A stretch of 64,000 nucleotides of DNA from Salegentibacter lacus (GTDB taxonomy: Bacteria > Bacteroidota > Bacteroidia > Flavobacteriales > Flavobacteriaceae): contig NZ_JAIQZB010000006.1 in NCBI RefSeq assembly GCF_020164555.1, positions 62,001 to 126,000 of the forward strand. The letters are read 5' to 3'. Made by a program: the position numbers and the translations under genes. The notes beneath the pieces were generated by a model. It had not been told where the DNA came from. It saw nothing but the letters and a program-made list of their open reading frames with translations, and did no database searches. Below, piece by piece: positions 18,354 through 26,478 of this stretch (positions are counted from its first letter, which is position 1; each line of letters starts with the position of its first letter).

Positions 18354-19694
18354 TTATGAAAACTCTTTAATCGCTTCACTTAGGTCAAAAACTTTGGCAT
18401 TCTTAAATTTGTTTTCAAGAATACTGCTTCCTGCAGCTGAGCGATATCCACCGGCACAGTGTACCATGAAGGGTTTATCCTCTGGTAATTCATCTGCACG
18501 ATCTCTAAGCTCATTCAAAGGAATTGCTTTGGCATCATCAAAGATCTTACCTTCTTCAATCTCGCTTTCATTTCTTATATCTACGATGGTATAATTATCC
18601 TTATTAGATTTAAAATCTTCCAGTTTAAAATCATCTGATGATTTTGAAACTTTTTCAGATAAAGTCACTACTCCTTTCATTTGCTTTTCATAACCGATTT
18701 TAGCAGTTCTTTCTAGCAAATCGTCAATTTGATCTACGCTTTCAACAACAAGGTAAAATTCCTCTTCCGGCTCAATAATAGCGCCTAACCAGGTTTCATA
18801 CTTATCGCCTTCCGATCTTGCCATTATATTAATACTGTTTGGCAAATGTCCTTTTTTGTAAACATTGCCATCACGAGTATCTACAACGGTTGTTCCTTCT
18901 TCTTCTAAGGAATCTACATAAAGTTTAACCGGAACTTCATATTTTGCCTTTTGAACATTTAAAGCACCTTTTCGGTTTATTTCCACATTAAATCCAAAAT
19001 ATGAAGGAATAAAGGGTTGATCCTTTAGGATTTCTTCTAAAAACTCTTCTTCAGTTTGGTCTTTAAAAGCCCAGTTTCCCTGGCGCTCATTTCCTAATGT
19101 ACTGGAAGAAGCGTCACTCATATTTTTCCCGCAAAGCGAACCTGCACCGTGAGCAGGGTAAATTAATGTATCATCTGGCAAATCGTTAAATTTGGTTTGC
19201 ATTGTGTTGTACATTTGTTTAGCCAATTCTACACGCTTTGCTTTCATATTACCAGCTTTTTCGCGTAAATCTGGTCTCCCAACATTTCCAATAAAAAGCG
19301 TATCTCCACTAAACATAACGGTTTCGCCGTTTTCTTCAGCAATAAAAGTTAAACTATCTGGCGAATGGCCGGGAGTGTGTAATGGCTTTATACTTGCGTT
19401 TCCAATTTTCACTTCATCTCCTTCATCAAAAGGTGTGTGCGAATATTCTACGCCAACTTTTTCACTAATATAAATTGTTGCACCGGTTTCCTTCTGAATC
19501 TGCAAATGCCCACTCACAAAATCGGCGTGAGGGTGAGTTTCAAAAACCGCCACGATCTTTGCATTGTTCTCTTCGGCAAATTTATAGTATTGCATAGGAT
19601 TACGGCTTGGATCTACCAAAGCCATTTCTCCATTGCTTATCAGCGCGTAAGAATAATGCGCAAGTGGTTCGTCTTTAAACTGTTTTATTTTCAT
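18354..19694 (-). CDS. CstB-like metallo-beta-lactamase persulfide dioxygenase with two rhodanese domains
   Basis: 446 residues. An N-terminal MBL-fold domain carries THPHADFVSGH (about 53-63), HTPGHSPDSL, GDTLFIGNVGRPDL (about 130-143) and YPAHGAG (about 178-184), the iron-binding set of persulfide dioxygenases. A first rhodanese-like domain (about 255-350) has DTRDGNVYKKGHLPNS but no active-site Cys loop. A second (about 355-446) has HCAGGYRSA with the catalytic Cys. This MBL + pseudo-rhodanese + rhodanese order and length match Staphylococcus aureus CstB (about 444 residues), which oxidises sulfane sulfur to sulfite or thiosulfate. Starts inside the 3' end of the desaturase gene. Confidence 0.87.
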   Translation of the reverse strand: MKIKQFKDEPLAHYSYALISNGEMALVDPSRNPMQYYKFAEENNAKIVAVFETHPHADFVSGHLQIQKETGATIYISEKVGVEYSHTPFDEGDEVKIGNASIKPLHTPGHSPDSLTFIAEENGETVMFSGDTLFIGNVGRPDLREKAGNMKAKRVELAKQMYNTMQTKFNDLPDDTLIYPAHGAGSLCGKNMSDASSSTLGNERQGNWAFKDQTEEEFLEEILKDQPFIPSYFGFNVEINRKGALNVQKAKYEVPVKLYVDSLEEEGTTVVDTRDGNVYKKGHLPNSINIMARSEGDKYETWLGAIIEPEEEFYLVVESVDQIDDLLERTAKIGYEKQMKGVVTLSEKVSKSSDDFKLEDFKSNKDNYTIVDIRNESEIEEGKIFDDAKAIPLNELRDRADELPEDKPFMVHCAGGYRSAAGSSILENKFKNAKVFDLSEAIKEFS

Positions 19695-20604
19695 TTTCTG
19701 TCTTTTTTAAATTATAAACTGATTTCTGTGTATTATTTTTTTTAAATGGAAATACCATTTGATTTTTAAAATCTTGCGGAAATTCTTCATCTCCTTCAAA
19801 ACCTAATTCTATATCTTTTCCTTCCTGAGGAATATATGCTGTCCCAAACAAGTAATCCCAAATACTCAAGCTTAAGCCGAAATTCATTCCATAAGGTCTG
19901 TCTTCCGGAAGGGCTTTGGAGTGATGCCAGATATGCATTTTAGGATTATTCAACAGATATCCGAAAACACCATAATTCCAGCCCACATTCGCGTGATTTA
20001 AATGCCCAATGAAAACTGCAAACATATGCACCACAAAAAATTCCTGAATTCCAAAGCCAATCATTGCCAGCGGAATATACTGCACGGTTTTATAAATAAT
20101 GGTTTCCATAAAATGAAACCTAAACTGTGCGGCAAAGCCCATTTCCTTAGCGCTGTGGTGCACTTTGTGAAACTCCCAAAGCCACGGCTGTTTGTGCAAC
20201 TGCCGGTGAACATTCCATTGTATAAAATCGGCTATAATGAACATTATTAGCAATTGTACCCAAATCGGGAAGTTTTGTACTTCTATGGCCACAATATTGG
20301 TAATTCCGAATAGGCCAAGGAAATCGTTAAACAATTCCACGGCAACGTTCGAGATCGCATTATAACCAACCAGCGAAAACAGGAAAAAATTAAATAAAAT
20401 ATAGAACGTATCCAGCCAAAAATCCTTTCGAAAAATCTTTTGATCTTTTCTCCAGGGGATTAATATTTCCAGCACCCAAACTAAAAGCGACAATCCAATT
20501 AACCAATAGAAATAATTGGTCCAGGAAGGATTGCTAATTTCGTTAACCAGGTAATTAAAATACCCGGTAAAAGAATCGGCAATTATGTTTAAGTACTTTT
20601 CCAA
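19675..20604 (-). CDS. Sterol desaturase / fatty acid hydroxylase family membrane protein
   Basis: 309 residues with about five membrane helices. The di-iron histidine clusters are clear: HRQLHKQ, HKVHHSAKE (about residues 132-152), FIGHLNHANV and HIWHHSK (about 225-231). Family members oxidise C-H bonds of lipids in the membrane using O2. It is the first gene of the operon with the CstB-like dioxygenase (20-base overlap) and starts 54 bases from a GTAAC-N4-GTTAC operator. Its substrate and link to sulfur chemistry are unknown; sulfonolipid modification would be only a guess. Confidence 0.85.
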   Translation of the reverse strand: MEKYLNIIADSFTGYFNYLVNEISNPSWTNYFYWLIGLSLLVWVLEILIPWRKDQKIFRKDFWLDTFYILFNFFLFSLVGYNAISNVAVELFNDFLGLFGITNIVAIEVQNFPIWVQLLIMFIIADFIQWNVHRQLHKQPWLWEFHKVHHSAKEMGFAAQFRFHFMETIIYKTVQYIPLAMIGFGIQEFFVVHMFAVFIGHLNHANVGWNYGVFGYLLNNPKMHIWHHSKALPEDRPYGMNFGLSLSIWDYLFGTAYIPQEGKDIELGFEGDEEFPQDFKNQMVFPFKKNNTQKSVYNLKKTENENKTV

Positions 20605-20627
20605 CCGATTTATTAAGTTTTACAATG

Positions 20628-20671
20628 CAAAAATATAATAATCCTACACTAAGGGCAGTAACTTTTGTTAC
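20628..20671 (-). promoter_or_regulatory. Crp/Fnr-type operator and promoter of the desaturase/CstB-like operon
   Basis: Palindrome GTAACTTTTGTTAC at 20658-20671, then 22 bases, then TATTTTTG (20628-20635), a perfect TAnnTTTG box read on the minus strand. The geometry is identical to the other four sites of the window. Confidence 0.82.
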
Positions 20672-20827
20672 AGTAGACAAAACCTCCGTAACTTATTAAA
20701 TTTTGAGGTTCTTAACATAGGTAACCATTATAATGTTAGTCTTTGTTAAATGCCGAATATTTTAGCCTTTTCTATTTATTTTTATTGCTGAAAATTTCAA
20801 AAAAATCAACTATAAAATTATAATTAA

Positions 20828-21820
20828 ATGAGTCAGTTTAAGTTACAACATACGTTTGGATTAGGCGGAGTTGCCATCGGTAATGGATTTAATGAATTAA
20901 GCGATGATGAAGCCGAAAAGACATTGGAAGCCGCCTGGGAAGCCGGAGTAAGATATTACGATACTTCGCCCTGGTATGGTTTGGGTTTGAGCGAAAGGCG
21001 TTTTGGACATTTTCTGCATAATAAAAAACGAGAAGATTATGTGCTTTCCACTAAAGTTGGTCGAGTTTTAAAAGCTACTAAAAATGTCCCTGAAGTAATG
21101 TGGAAAAACCCATCACCATTTGATTATATATATGATTATTCTGCTGATTCTGTAAGGCGTTCTGTAGAAGATAGCTTGCAGCGCTTAGGCGTAGAAAGTA
21201 TAGATTATGCTTTTATCCACGACCTCTCCCCAGATCATAACGATGAATACGAAGAAGGCACAACCTGGGAAGACCATTTTGAAGTTGCGAAAAAAGGCGC
21301 AATGCCAGAACTTGAAAAAATGAAAGAAGAAGGTTTGATCAAAGCCTGGGGACTAGGTGTAAATACCATTGATCCCATTCTAAAAACTTTAGAAGTCGCA
21401 AAACCAGATGTTTTTCTTTCTGCTATTCAATATTCTTTGGTTCATCATAAAGAATCTCTGGAGCGTTTATTACCAGCAATAGAAAAAAGTGAAGCCACTT
21501 TAATAAATGCGGCACCTTTTAATGCAGGCTTGCTTGCCGGACAAAAACGTTATAATTATGCCGGGGAAATGCCAAATGATATTTCAGATCGATATAAAAA
21601 GATCCTTGAAATTGCTAAAAAGCATAATGTAAACCTTGTAGCAGCTTCGCTTCAATTTTCTTTAGCACCCAAAACGGCAGGAACGGTCCTGGCCGGTGCA
21701 AGTAAACCCGAACAGGTTCGTGAAAATATAAAAGCCCTGGAAGAAAAAATTTCGGGAGAATTCTGGTCAGATTTAAAAAAAGAAAAACTAATCGAAGAGA
21801 AAGCAGAAGTTCCTGCATAA
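20828..21820 (+). CDS. Aldo/keto reductase
   Basis: 330 residues forming a TIM barrel. GVRYYDTSPWYGLGLSERRFG (about residues 40-60, split here) supplies the Asp and catalytic Tyr, STKVGR the Lys, and YAFIHDL the His region. The start (FKLQHTFGLGGVAIGNGF) and the 330-residue length resemble the D-threo-aldose or L-fucose dehydrogenase / pyridoxal dehydrogenase branch. It would oxidise an aldose or reduce an aldehyde with NAD(P). Divergent from the desaturase operon. Confidence 0.87.
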   Translation: MSQFKLQHTFGLGGVAIGNGFNELSDDEAEKTLEAAWEAGVRYYDTSPWYGLGLSERRFGHFLHNKKREDYVLSTKVGRVLKATKNVPEVMWKNPSPFDYIYDYSADSVRRSVEDSLQRLGVESIDYAFIHDLSPDHNDEYEEGTTWEDHFEVAKKGAMPELEKMKEEGLIKAWGLGVNTIDPILKTLEVAKPDVFLSAIQYSLVHHKESLERLLPAIEKSEATLINAAPFNAGLLAGQKRYNYAGEMPNDISDRYKKILEIAKKHNVNLVAASLQFSLAPKTAGTVLAGASKPEQVRENIKALEEKISGEFWSDLKKEKLIEEKAEVPA

Positions 21821-21827
21821 AATATTA

Positions 21828-21875
21828 AGCCACGAATTCAGGAATACTTTTTATTTGTGAATTCGTGGCTTTTTT
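21828..21875 (+). terminator. Intrinsic terminator after the aldo/keto reductase gene
   Basis: A perfect 13-base stem AGCCACGAATTCA (21828-21840) / TGAATTCGTGGCT (21858-21870) with a 17-base loop, followed by a T6 run. Confidence 0.88.
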
Positions 21876-21997
21876 ACAAGTTATGATCAAAGCTCAAATT
21901 GCAAGCTTATTATTATATGTAAAATTCATTATTATCAATAGTTCTTTCAGAAATAAATCCTGTACTAGTTCACTTTAAAATTCAAATGAGGTGGAAA

Positions 21998-23236
21998 TTA
22001 ACTCTTAAATTTCAATAATTTCCGGGTTTTATTATCTCTATAATCCATTCTAATAAAAATAATAGCTGCTGAAATTAAAGTAAGAATACCAATTAACATA
22101 ATCGCGGCCTCAATACTTACCAAATCGGCAATTACTCCAGTTAGCACTGCTCCTATCGCATAACCTAAATCTCGCCAAAGTCTGAAAACACCGATACTTT
22201 TTGCCCGGTCTTGTGGATGGGTATAATCGGCAATAGTTGCCAGAAAAGTTGGGTATACCATTGCGGTTCCCCAGCCGAGTAAAGAAGAAAGTATCACAAA
22301 ATGTGTCATTGTTTCGGCCCAAACCAAAATCACCAAAACTATTGCTTGTAAGAGCATCCCGATAAACAGCATATCTTTCTTACTAAAAATATCGGCCATC
22401 CTACCGGTAAACAATTGCCCTATGCCCCAAACTGCGGGATAAAGCGCTGTAACAATTCCTATTTGTTCAAGATTAAAACCTTTTCCGGAAAGTAAGATTG
22501 GAAATAATCCCCAGGCCATCCCGTCATTAAGATTATTGATTAAACCTGCCTGACTTACAGAACCAAGGTTTTTATCTTTCCAGGTAGTATCCCAAAAAAT
22601 ATTCTTTAATCGAGACATCCCGCTGCTGCCTTCTTCTTTAGCTACGTGATGTCTGGTGTCTTTTACAAAGAAAATACTGAAAAGTAATCCCAATAACATT
22701 AATACAATCCCAATATAAAACGGATAAGGCCTTAAACCATATTCTGAAGCGATCCAACCAGTTAAAAATGCCACTACAGCTACCGCAAAATACCCGGCAA
22801 ATTCGTTTAATCCCATGGCAAAACCACGCTGCTTTTCACCTACAAGATCAATCTTCATAACCACGGTACTACTCCAGGCCAATCCCTGGTTAATTCCCAG
22901 CAAAACATTGGCAACAATAATCCAGTTCCAGTTTTCGGCATAAATTAGGATAAACGGAATAGGAATGGCAAAAATCCATCCTAACACCAGAAGGTTTTTT
23001 CTTCCAAATTTATTAGCAAGAGCACCCGCGTAATAATTGGAGATTGCTTTTACCACTCCAAAAACCACGATAAACGATAAAATAGCGCTAGTTGCCGCTA
23101 TGCCAAATTCTTTCTCGGCAATTTCGGGTAAGATACTACGTTCCAGACCTACCATCCCACCAACAAAAGCATTCACCAGAACCAGCAAACTAAATTGCTT
23201 CCAGTTTTCTTTTAATCCTAATTTTATATTTTCCAT
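21998..23236 (-). CDS. Major facilitator superfamily transporter
   Basis: 412 residues with 12 membrane helices. The loop 2-3 motif GALANKFGRKNLLVLG and its repeat GRMADIFSKKDMLFIG after helix 8 are typical MFS signatures. It follows the outer-membrane porin gene by 17 bases and is therefore probably expressed from the operator-controlled promoter at 24651-24694. The substrate is not shown. The shared promoter type suggests a sulfur-containing or oxidised sulfur solute, which is an inference. Confidence 0.85.
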   Translation of the reverse strand: MENIKLGLKENWKQFSLLVLVNAFVGGMVGLERSILPEIAEKEFGIAATSAILSFIVVFGVVKAISNYYAGALANKFGRKNLLVLGWIFAIPIPFILIYAENWNWIIVANVLLGINQGLAWSSTVVMKIDLVGEKQRGFAMGLNEFAGYFAVAVVAFLTGWIASEYGLRPYPFYIGIVLMLLGLLFSIFFVKDTRHHVAKEEGSSGMSRLKNIFWDTTWKDKNLGSVSQAGLINNLNDGMAWGLFPILLSGKGFNLEQIGIVTALYPAVWGIGQLFTGRMADIFSKKDMLFIGMLLQAIVLVILVWAETMTHFVILSSLLGWGTAMVYPTFLATIADYTHPQDRAKSIGVFRLWRDLGYAIGAVLTGVIADLVSIEAAIMLIGILTLISAAIIFIRMDYRDNKTRKLLKFKS

Positions 23237-23253
23237 TCGGTAAGCTTTGAAAT

Positions 23254-24624
23254 TTAAAAGTTAAAGTTCGTCACAAAATTCAACTGGTTAAAATTACTCT
23301 TATTAAAAATGCTTTGAGCATCGGTGTGGTTTTGATTTTTTCTATAAATCCATAAAATATCAAAACTCAGGCCTTCGAGAAATCCACTGGCATAATAACT
23401 TAAATGACTATTTACCTGAAAAGATTCATCTACATTATATTTATTAAATTTAAACTTACCGGTTTCCGGGCCTTGCAATTGTTGCATCTCCATCCCAATA
23501 TGAAAATCGGGCTTTGGTAAGTGATATTGAGCCTTAATTGTAAAAACATCTATATTTCCCAAACCTTCCAGGCGCGATCTTGGAATTGAAGTAAAAAATT
23601 GATCCCGCCCTAGTTCCTTCGGAAATAAAAATCGGCCCGAATCAAAAGCGTGGGTATAGGCAAACGTTAAATTTAAACCGGCATTCTCCCAATTAAGCTG
23701 TGAACTTAAAACCTGTCCATTTTCATCGGGTTGAACATATCGCTTTAAGAAATCCAGGTCTTCTGAATAAGAAAAAGGATTTTGATATACATATTGAATT
23801 CCAAATTTAAAATCTGCCAGGTCATAGCCGGCTTCTGCCCAAATCGTATTCATCACTTTATCCAGATAAAAATCATAAAATTTCAGCTCAAAATTCTCGC
23901 TTTTAAAATTATAATTTATAATCCCAATTCCAGAAGAAGGATAGGATTCATGATATTCAGCCATTTCTCCATTAGGCTGAAATCCGTTATAGAAAAGTCC
24001 TATTGTTTCTTCCATAGAGAACCACTCGGTAGTTGAACGAGGCGAAGCTCCATCAAGCCAACCTAAATTAACCTGATGTTTTATACCGAAATTTAAGTGT
24101 GCCCAGGCACCACGATGGGCAAAGGGTTTCATTCGGCCGTCGCTATGGTTTAAAAGCGGAGTAAATTCAGTTTCCAATTTTCCATAACTTAAATAAGAAT
24201 TCCCAAAACGATAGCGAATAAATAGTTCCTCTAACCTATCAAGATCATTGAAATTTCCTTTGTTTATCACATCATAAAGTTCATATTCCCACTTTGCATT
24301 TTTACCCGTGACTGCGTCTTCTATTCCCAGATCACTGCCAAAAGTCTTAAAAGTAAAAATTCCCTTTACCCCAATCTCAAAACCTTTAAAATTTCCCGTT
24401 GTGAATCCCACTGCACCGCCGGTTGCATTAGTATAATAATTTTGTAAATCGCCCCGGTTAATGGTATTCATAAAATAATTACGAAAGTGGCCATGAAAAT
24501 GGGCATTGATAAAAATATCCTTCAATTGAGGGTCTTCCTCTTTTAAAGATGTTTTGTGTTGTGCATTCAAATAAAAGCTCAGGAAAAAAGCAAAAACCAG
24601 AGGGGTTAACTTTATATTCTTCAA
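23254..24624 (-). CDS. Outer membrane porin, OprD-like
   Basis: 456 residues with an N-terminal signal peptide (MKNIKLTPLVFAFFLSFYLNA, cleavage near NAQ). The mature protein is rich in alternating aromatic beta strands and ends in a C-terminal Phe (NFVTNFNF), typical of outer-membrane barrels. The early stretch GHFRNYFMNT and TGGAVGFTTGNFKGFEIGV resemble the OprD family. It probably provides a specific outer-membrane pore for the solute moved by the MFS carrier encoded 17 bases downstream. The OprD assignment is from pattern only; the barrel call is firmer. Confidence 0.72.
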   Translation of the reverse strand: MKNIKLTPLVFAFFLSFYLNAQHKTSLKEEDPQLKDIFINAHFHGHFRNYFMNTINRGDLQNYYTNATGGAVGFTTGNFKGFEIGVKGIFTFKTFGSDLGIEDAVTGKNAKWEYELYDVINKGNFNDLDRLEELFIRYRFGNSYLSYGKLETEFTPLLNHSDGRMKPFAHRGAWAHLNFGIKHQVNLGWLDGASPRSTTEWFSMEETIGLFYNGFQPNGEMAEYHESYPSSGIGIINYNFKSENFELKFYDFYLDKVMNTIWAEAGYDLADFKFGIQYVYQNPFSYSEDLDFLKRYVQPDENGQVLSSQLNWENAGLNLTFAYTHAFDSGRFLFPKELGRDQFFTSIPRSRLEGLGNIDVFTIKAQYHLPKPDFHIGMEMQQLQGPETGKFKFNKYNVDESFQVNSHLSYYASGFLEGLSFDILWIYRKNQNHTDAQSIFNKSNFNQLNFVTNFNF

Positions 24625-24650
24625 AATAAAAGATTATTAGATTTGGAATG

Positions 24651-24694
24651 CAAAAGTCTTTTAATTCTGGAGCTACTACTGTAACAAGGGTTAC
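24651..24694 (-). promoter_or_regulatory. Crp/Fnr-type operator and promoter of the porin/MFS operon
   Basis: Palindrome GTAACAAGGGTTAC at 24681-24694. After 22 bases the minus strand reads GACTTTTG (24651-24658), matching TAnnTTTG except for the first base. Lies back to back with the operator at 24714-24727. Confidence 0.75.
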
Positions 24695-24713
24695 TTAGCC
24701 TTCAATTATGTGT

Positions 24714-24757
24714 GTAACATTAGTCACAAAACGCTTCACTTGTTTGCTTTATATTTG
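24714..24757 (+). promoter_or_regulatory. Crp/Fnr-type operator and promoter of the DoxX/DsrE/SoxB-like operon
   Basis: GTAACATTAGTCAC (24714-24727, one mismatch in the right half) followed by 22 bases and the perfect -7 box TATATTTG at 24750-24757. The ATG of the first gene lies 8 bases further on. There is no good TTTG -33 element at the expected place, in keeping with an activator-dependent promoter. Confidence 0.8.
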
Positions 24758-24765
24758 AAAATTAA

Positions 24766-25122
24766 ATGAAATTAAATACTTACATAGCGATTTTTCTTAC
24801 CTTGGTTTTCTTCGGAAAATTCCTGCTGCTGGACACAAAGGTGCTCAACAGCATTTTAGGTACCGATGAAATTGCATTAGTAAATACGTTATGTAAGAAA
24901 AAAATTAAGAAATCTGTAGATACGGTAAATCTTTCACAGAAATCTTCGGTACTCGTTATTAATTCTGAGGCATTGTGTAATGCCCCATTCTACATTCCAA
25001 AAATTAACTTGTCCGAAGTTGAACAAATAAATAATTTTCAGGATTTCAGTTACTTAAATCCTTCTGTTATTTCCACCTATTTTTCTAAAAATTACCCACC
25101 TCCGAAGTTATTAGTGGCATAA
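24766..25122 (+). CDS. Hypothetical protein with N-terminal membrane anchor, first gene of the sulfur operon
   Basis: 118 residues. A hydrophobic N-terminus (about 5-23, YIAIFLTLVFFGKFLLL) could be a signal or anchor, followed by a Lys-rich segment with CKKKIKK and a second Cys in ALCNAPFY. The C-terminus is polar with no domain I recognise. It starts just 8 bases after the -7 box, so the transcript would have almost no leader, and it precedes the DoxX gene by 61 bases. Function unknown; context points to periplasmic or membrane sulfur handling. Confidence 0.65.
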   Translation: MKLNTYIAIFLTLVFFGKFLLLDTKVLNSILGTDEIALVNTLCKKKIKKSVDTVNLSQKSSVLVINSEALCNAPFYIPKINLSEVEQINNFQDFSYLNPSVISTYFSKNYPPPKLLVA

Positions 25123-25183
25123 TCGAATCAAATTCCGGATCCAAATCTGGATAAATATGATTTTTCACTAATCTTAAATTAAC

Positions 25184-25591
25184 ATGAATACAAAAATTTT
25201 AGTAAGTCGTCGCTCTATACAAGTCTTTAGAGTGATGCTCAGCGGGATATTTCTCGTGGCCAGTTTACATCATTTACTCAATGTAGATAAAACGGTGCAA
25301 AGAATAGATCAGGCTAATTTTAAAGGAATTGCTTACTTCTTTGGGCATCCCGAATTTATGGTAATAATATCAGGCATTGTTATGCTTCTAGCGGGCTCCA
25401 GTTTGCTTATAGGCTACAAAACACGCTGGTCATCAATAATTTTACTGGCGGTTTTAATACCTATTACTCTAACCATACAGGTTGGACAAATAACCACATT
25501 AGGCCCCCTATTTAAAAATGTTGCGATTTCAGGCGGACTCCTGTTTTTTATACTAAATGATTTTAAAGATCAACAAATAACAAAAATATAA
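25184..25591 (+). CDS. DoxX-family membrane protein
   Basis: 135 residues with four membrane helices, the DoxX/DoxD fold. FRVMLSGIFLVASLHHLLN at the start and GIVMLLAGSSLLIGYKTRWSS in helix 2-3 follow the DoxX pattern. DoxD-type proteins are the membrane subunit of archaeal thiosulfate:quinone oxidoreductase, and DoxX in mycobacteria belongs to a membrane thiol-stress complex. Here it stands between the leader gene and two DsrE-like genes, so a role in passing electrons from periplasmic sulfur compounds to quinone is plausible but inferred. Confidence 0.82.
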   Translation: MNTKILVSRRSIQVFRVMLSGIFLVASLHHLLNVDKTVQRIDQANFKGIAYFFGHPEFMVIISGIVMLLAGSSLLIGYKTRWSSIILLAVLIPITLTIQVGQITTLGPLFKNVAISGGLLFFILNDFKDQQITKI

Positions 25592-25621
25592 CCGACTGTT
25601 TCAGTCACAAAAATTCAAAAA

Positions 25622-26038
25622 ATGAAAAAGATAATTCTAATTTTCACAGCTTTTATAATGCTGTTTTCAGTAAATACGCAAGCACAAAATCACGATACAG
25701 AAAAGAATAACTACGTGGTTTTAACCAAGAAAATTCCGCAATTACAACCTATTTTAATTACTGCGGAAGAATTGAAAAAAGAAGACGGACATCATTTTGG
25801 TGATTTCCAAATTATCGTTTGTGGTCAAACCGTGAAAGGTTTAACCGATAAAGAGGAAATGAAAAAATTCACCGAAAGGGCTAAAAAGGCCGGAGTTGCA
25901 ATAAAAGCCTGCGGATTTTCCCTGAATAAATTCGAAGTAAATCCCGATGAAATTCCTTCAGAAATAGAAATCGTAGAAAATGGTATTCTATACAATTTTC
26001 AACTTCAGAAAAAAGGATATTTCAGTATAGAGCTTTAA
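25622..26038 (+). CDS. Exported DsrE-like sulfur-carrier protein, copy 1
   Basis: 138 residues with a signal peptide (MKKIILIFTAFIMLFSVNTQAQ) followed by a DsrE/DsrF-like alpha/beta domain. Cys67 lies in FQIIVCGQ and Cys97 in IKACGFSL; the second is at the place where DsrE-fold proteins carry the persulfide-binding cysteine. Copy 2 is encoded 10 bases downstream, aligns over nearly its whole length, and keeps only the second cysteine. It probably binds or carries sulfane sulfur in the periplasm. The DsrE-fold assignment is made from motif and context. Confidence 0.75.
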   Translation: MKKIILIFTAFIMLFSVNTQAQNHDTEKNNYVVLTKKIPQLQPILITAEELKKEDGHHFGDFQIIVCGQTVKGLTDKEEMKKFTERAKKAGVAIKACGFSLNKFEVNPDEIPSEIEIVENGILYNFQLQKKGYFSIEL

Positions 26039-26048
26039 AAAAAGAGAA

Positions 26049-26468
26049 ATGAAAAAATTAACAGGAATATTACTAGTGTTCTTAACCTTAGGTTTTTCAA
26101 TGAATGCTCAAATGGCAGCTGGAGATCATAAGAATAATTACATAGTATTAACAACAAAGATCCCTCAAATGGAACCAATTATCCTTACCGCTAATTCTTT
26201 GAAAGAGGAAGACGGTGAGAAATTTGGCGACTTCCAGATAGTCTTGTATGGACTCAATATTAAAGGGCTTACTAACATAAAAGAAATGGATAAGTATGTA
26301 AATAAAGCTAAGGCTACAGGTGTACAAATAATGGTTTGTAAACTTTCCCTGGCTAAGCTAAAAATTAATTCCACAGATCTTCATCCATATATTAAGGTCG
26401 TAGATCACGCATTTACTCATGCTATTGAACTACAAAAAAATAAAAACTATTACAGTCTTGAATTATAA
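26049..26468 (+). CDS. Exported DsrE-like protein, copy 2
   Basis: 139 residues with signal peptide (MKKLTGILLVFLTLGFSMNAQ). It aligns with copy 1 without gaps for about the first 100 residues (NYIVLTTKIPQMEPIILTA against NYVVLTKKIPQLQPILITA). Position 67 is Tyr (QIVLYGLN) instead of Cys, while Cys97 in IMVCKLSL is kept. The pair arose by tandem duplication and then diverged, possibly into a heteromer in which one partner carries an extra cysteine. Its stop precedes the SoxB-like gene by 10 bases. Confidence 0.75.
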   Translation: MKKLTGILLVFLTLGFSMNAQMAAGDHKNNYIVLTTKIPQMEPIILTANSLKEEDGEKFGDFQIVLYGLNIKGLTNIKEMDKYVNKAKATGVQIMVCKLSLAKLKINSTDLHPYIKVVDHAFTHAIELQKNKNYYSLEL

Positions 26469-26478
26469 AATAATAAAT

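Noticed and set aside
20687-20745. Additional GTAAC half-sites upstream of the aldo/keto reductase
   Set aside because: Spacing between half-sites is not 4 bases, and there is no 22-base spacer to a -7 box.
26419-26478. Upstream start of the SoxB-like gene
   Set aside because: It lies inside the DsrE-like copy 2 gene and would hide the lipoprotein signal beginning at 26479.
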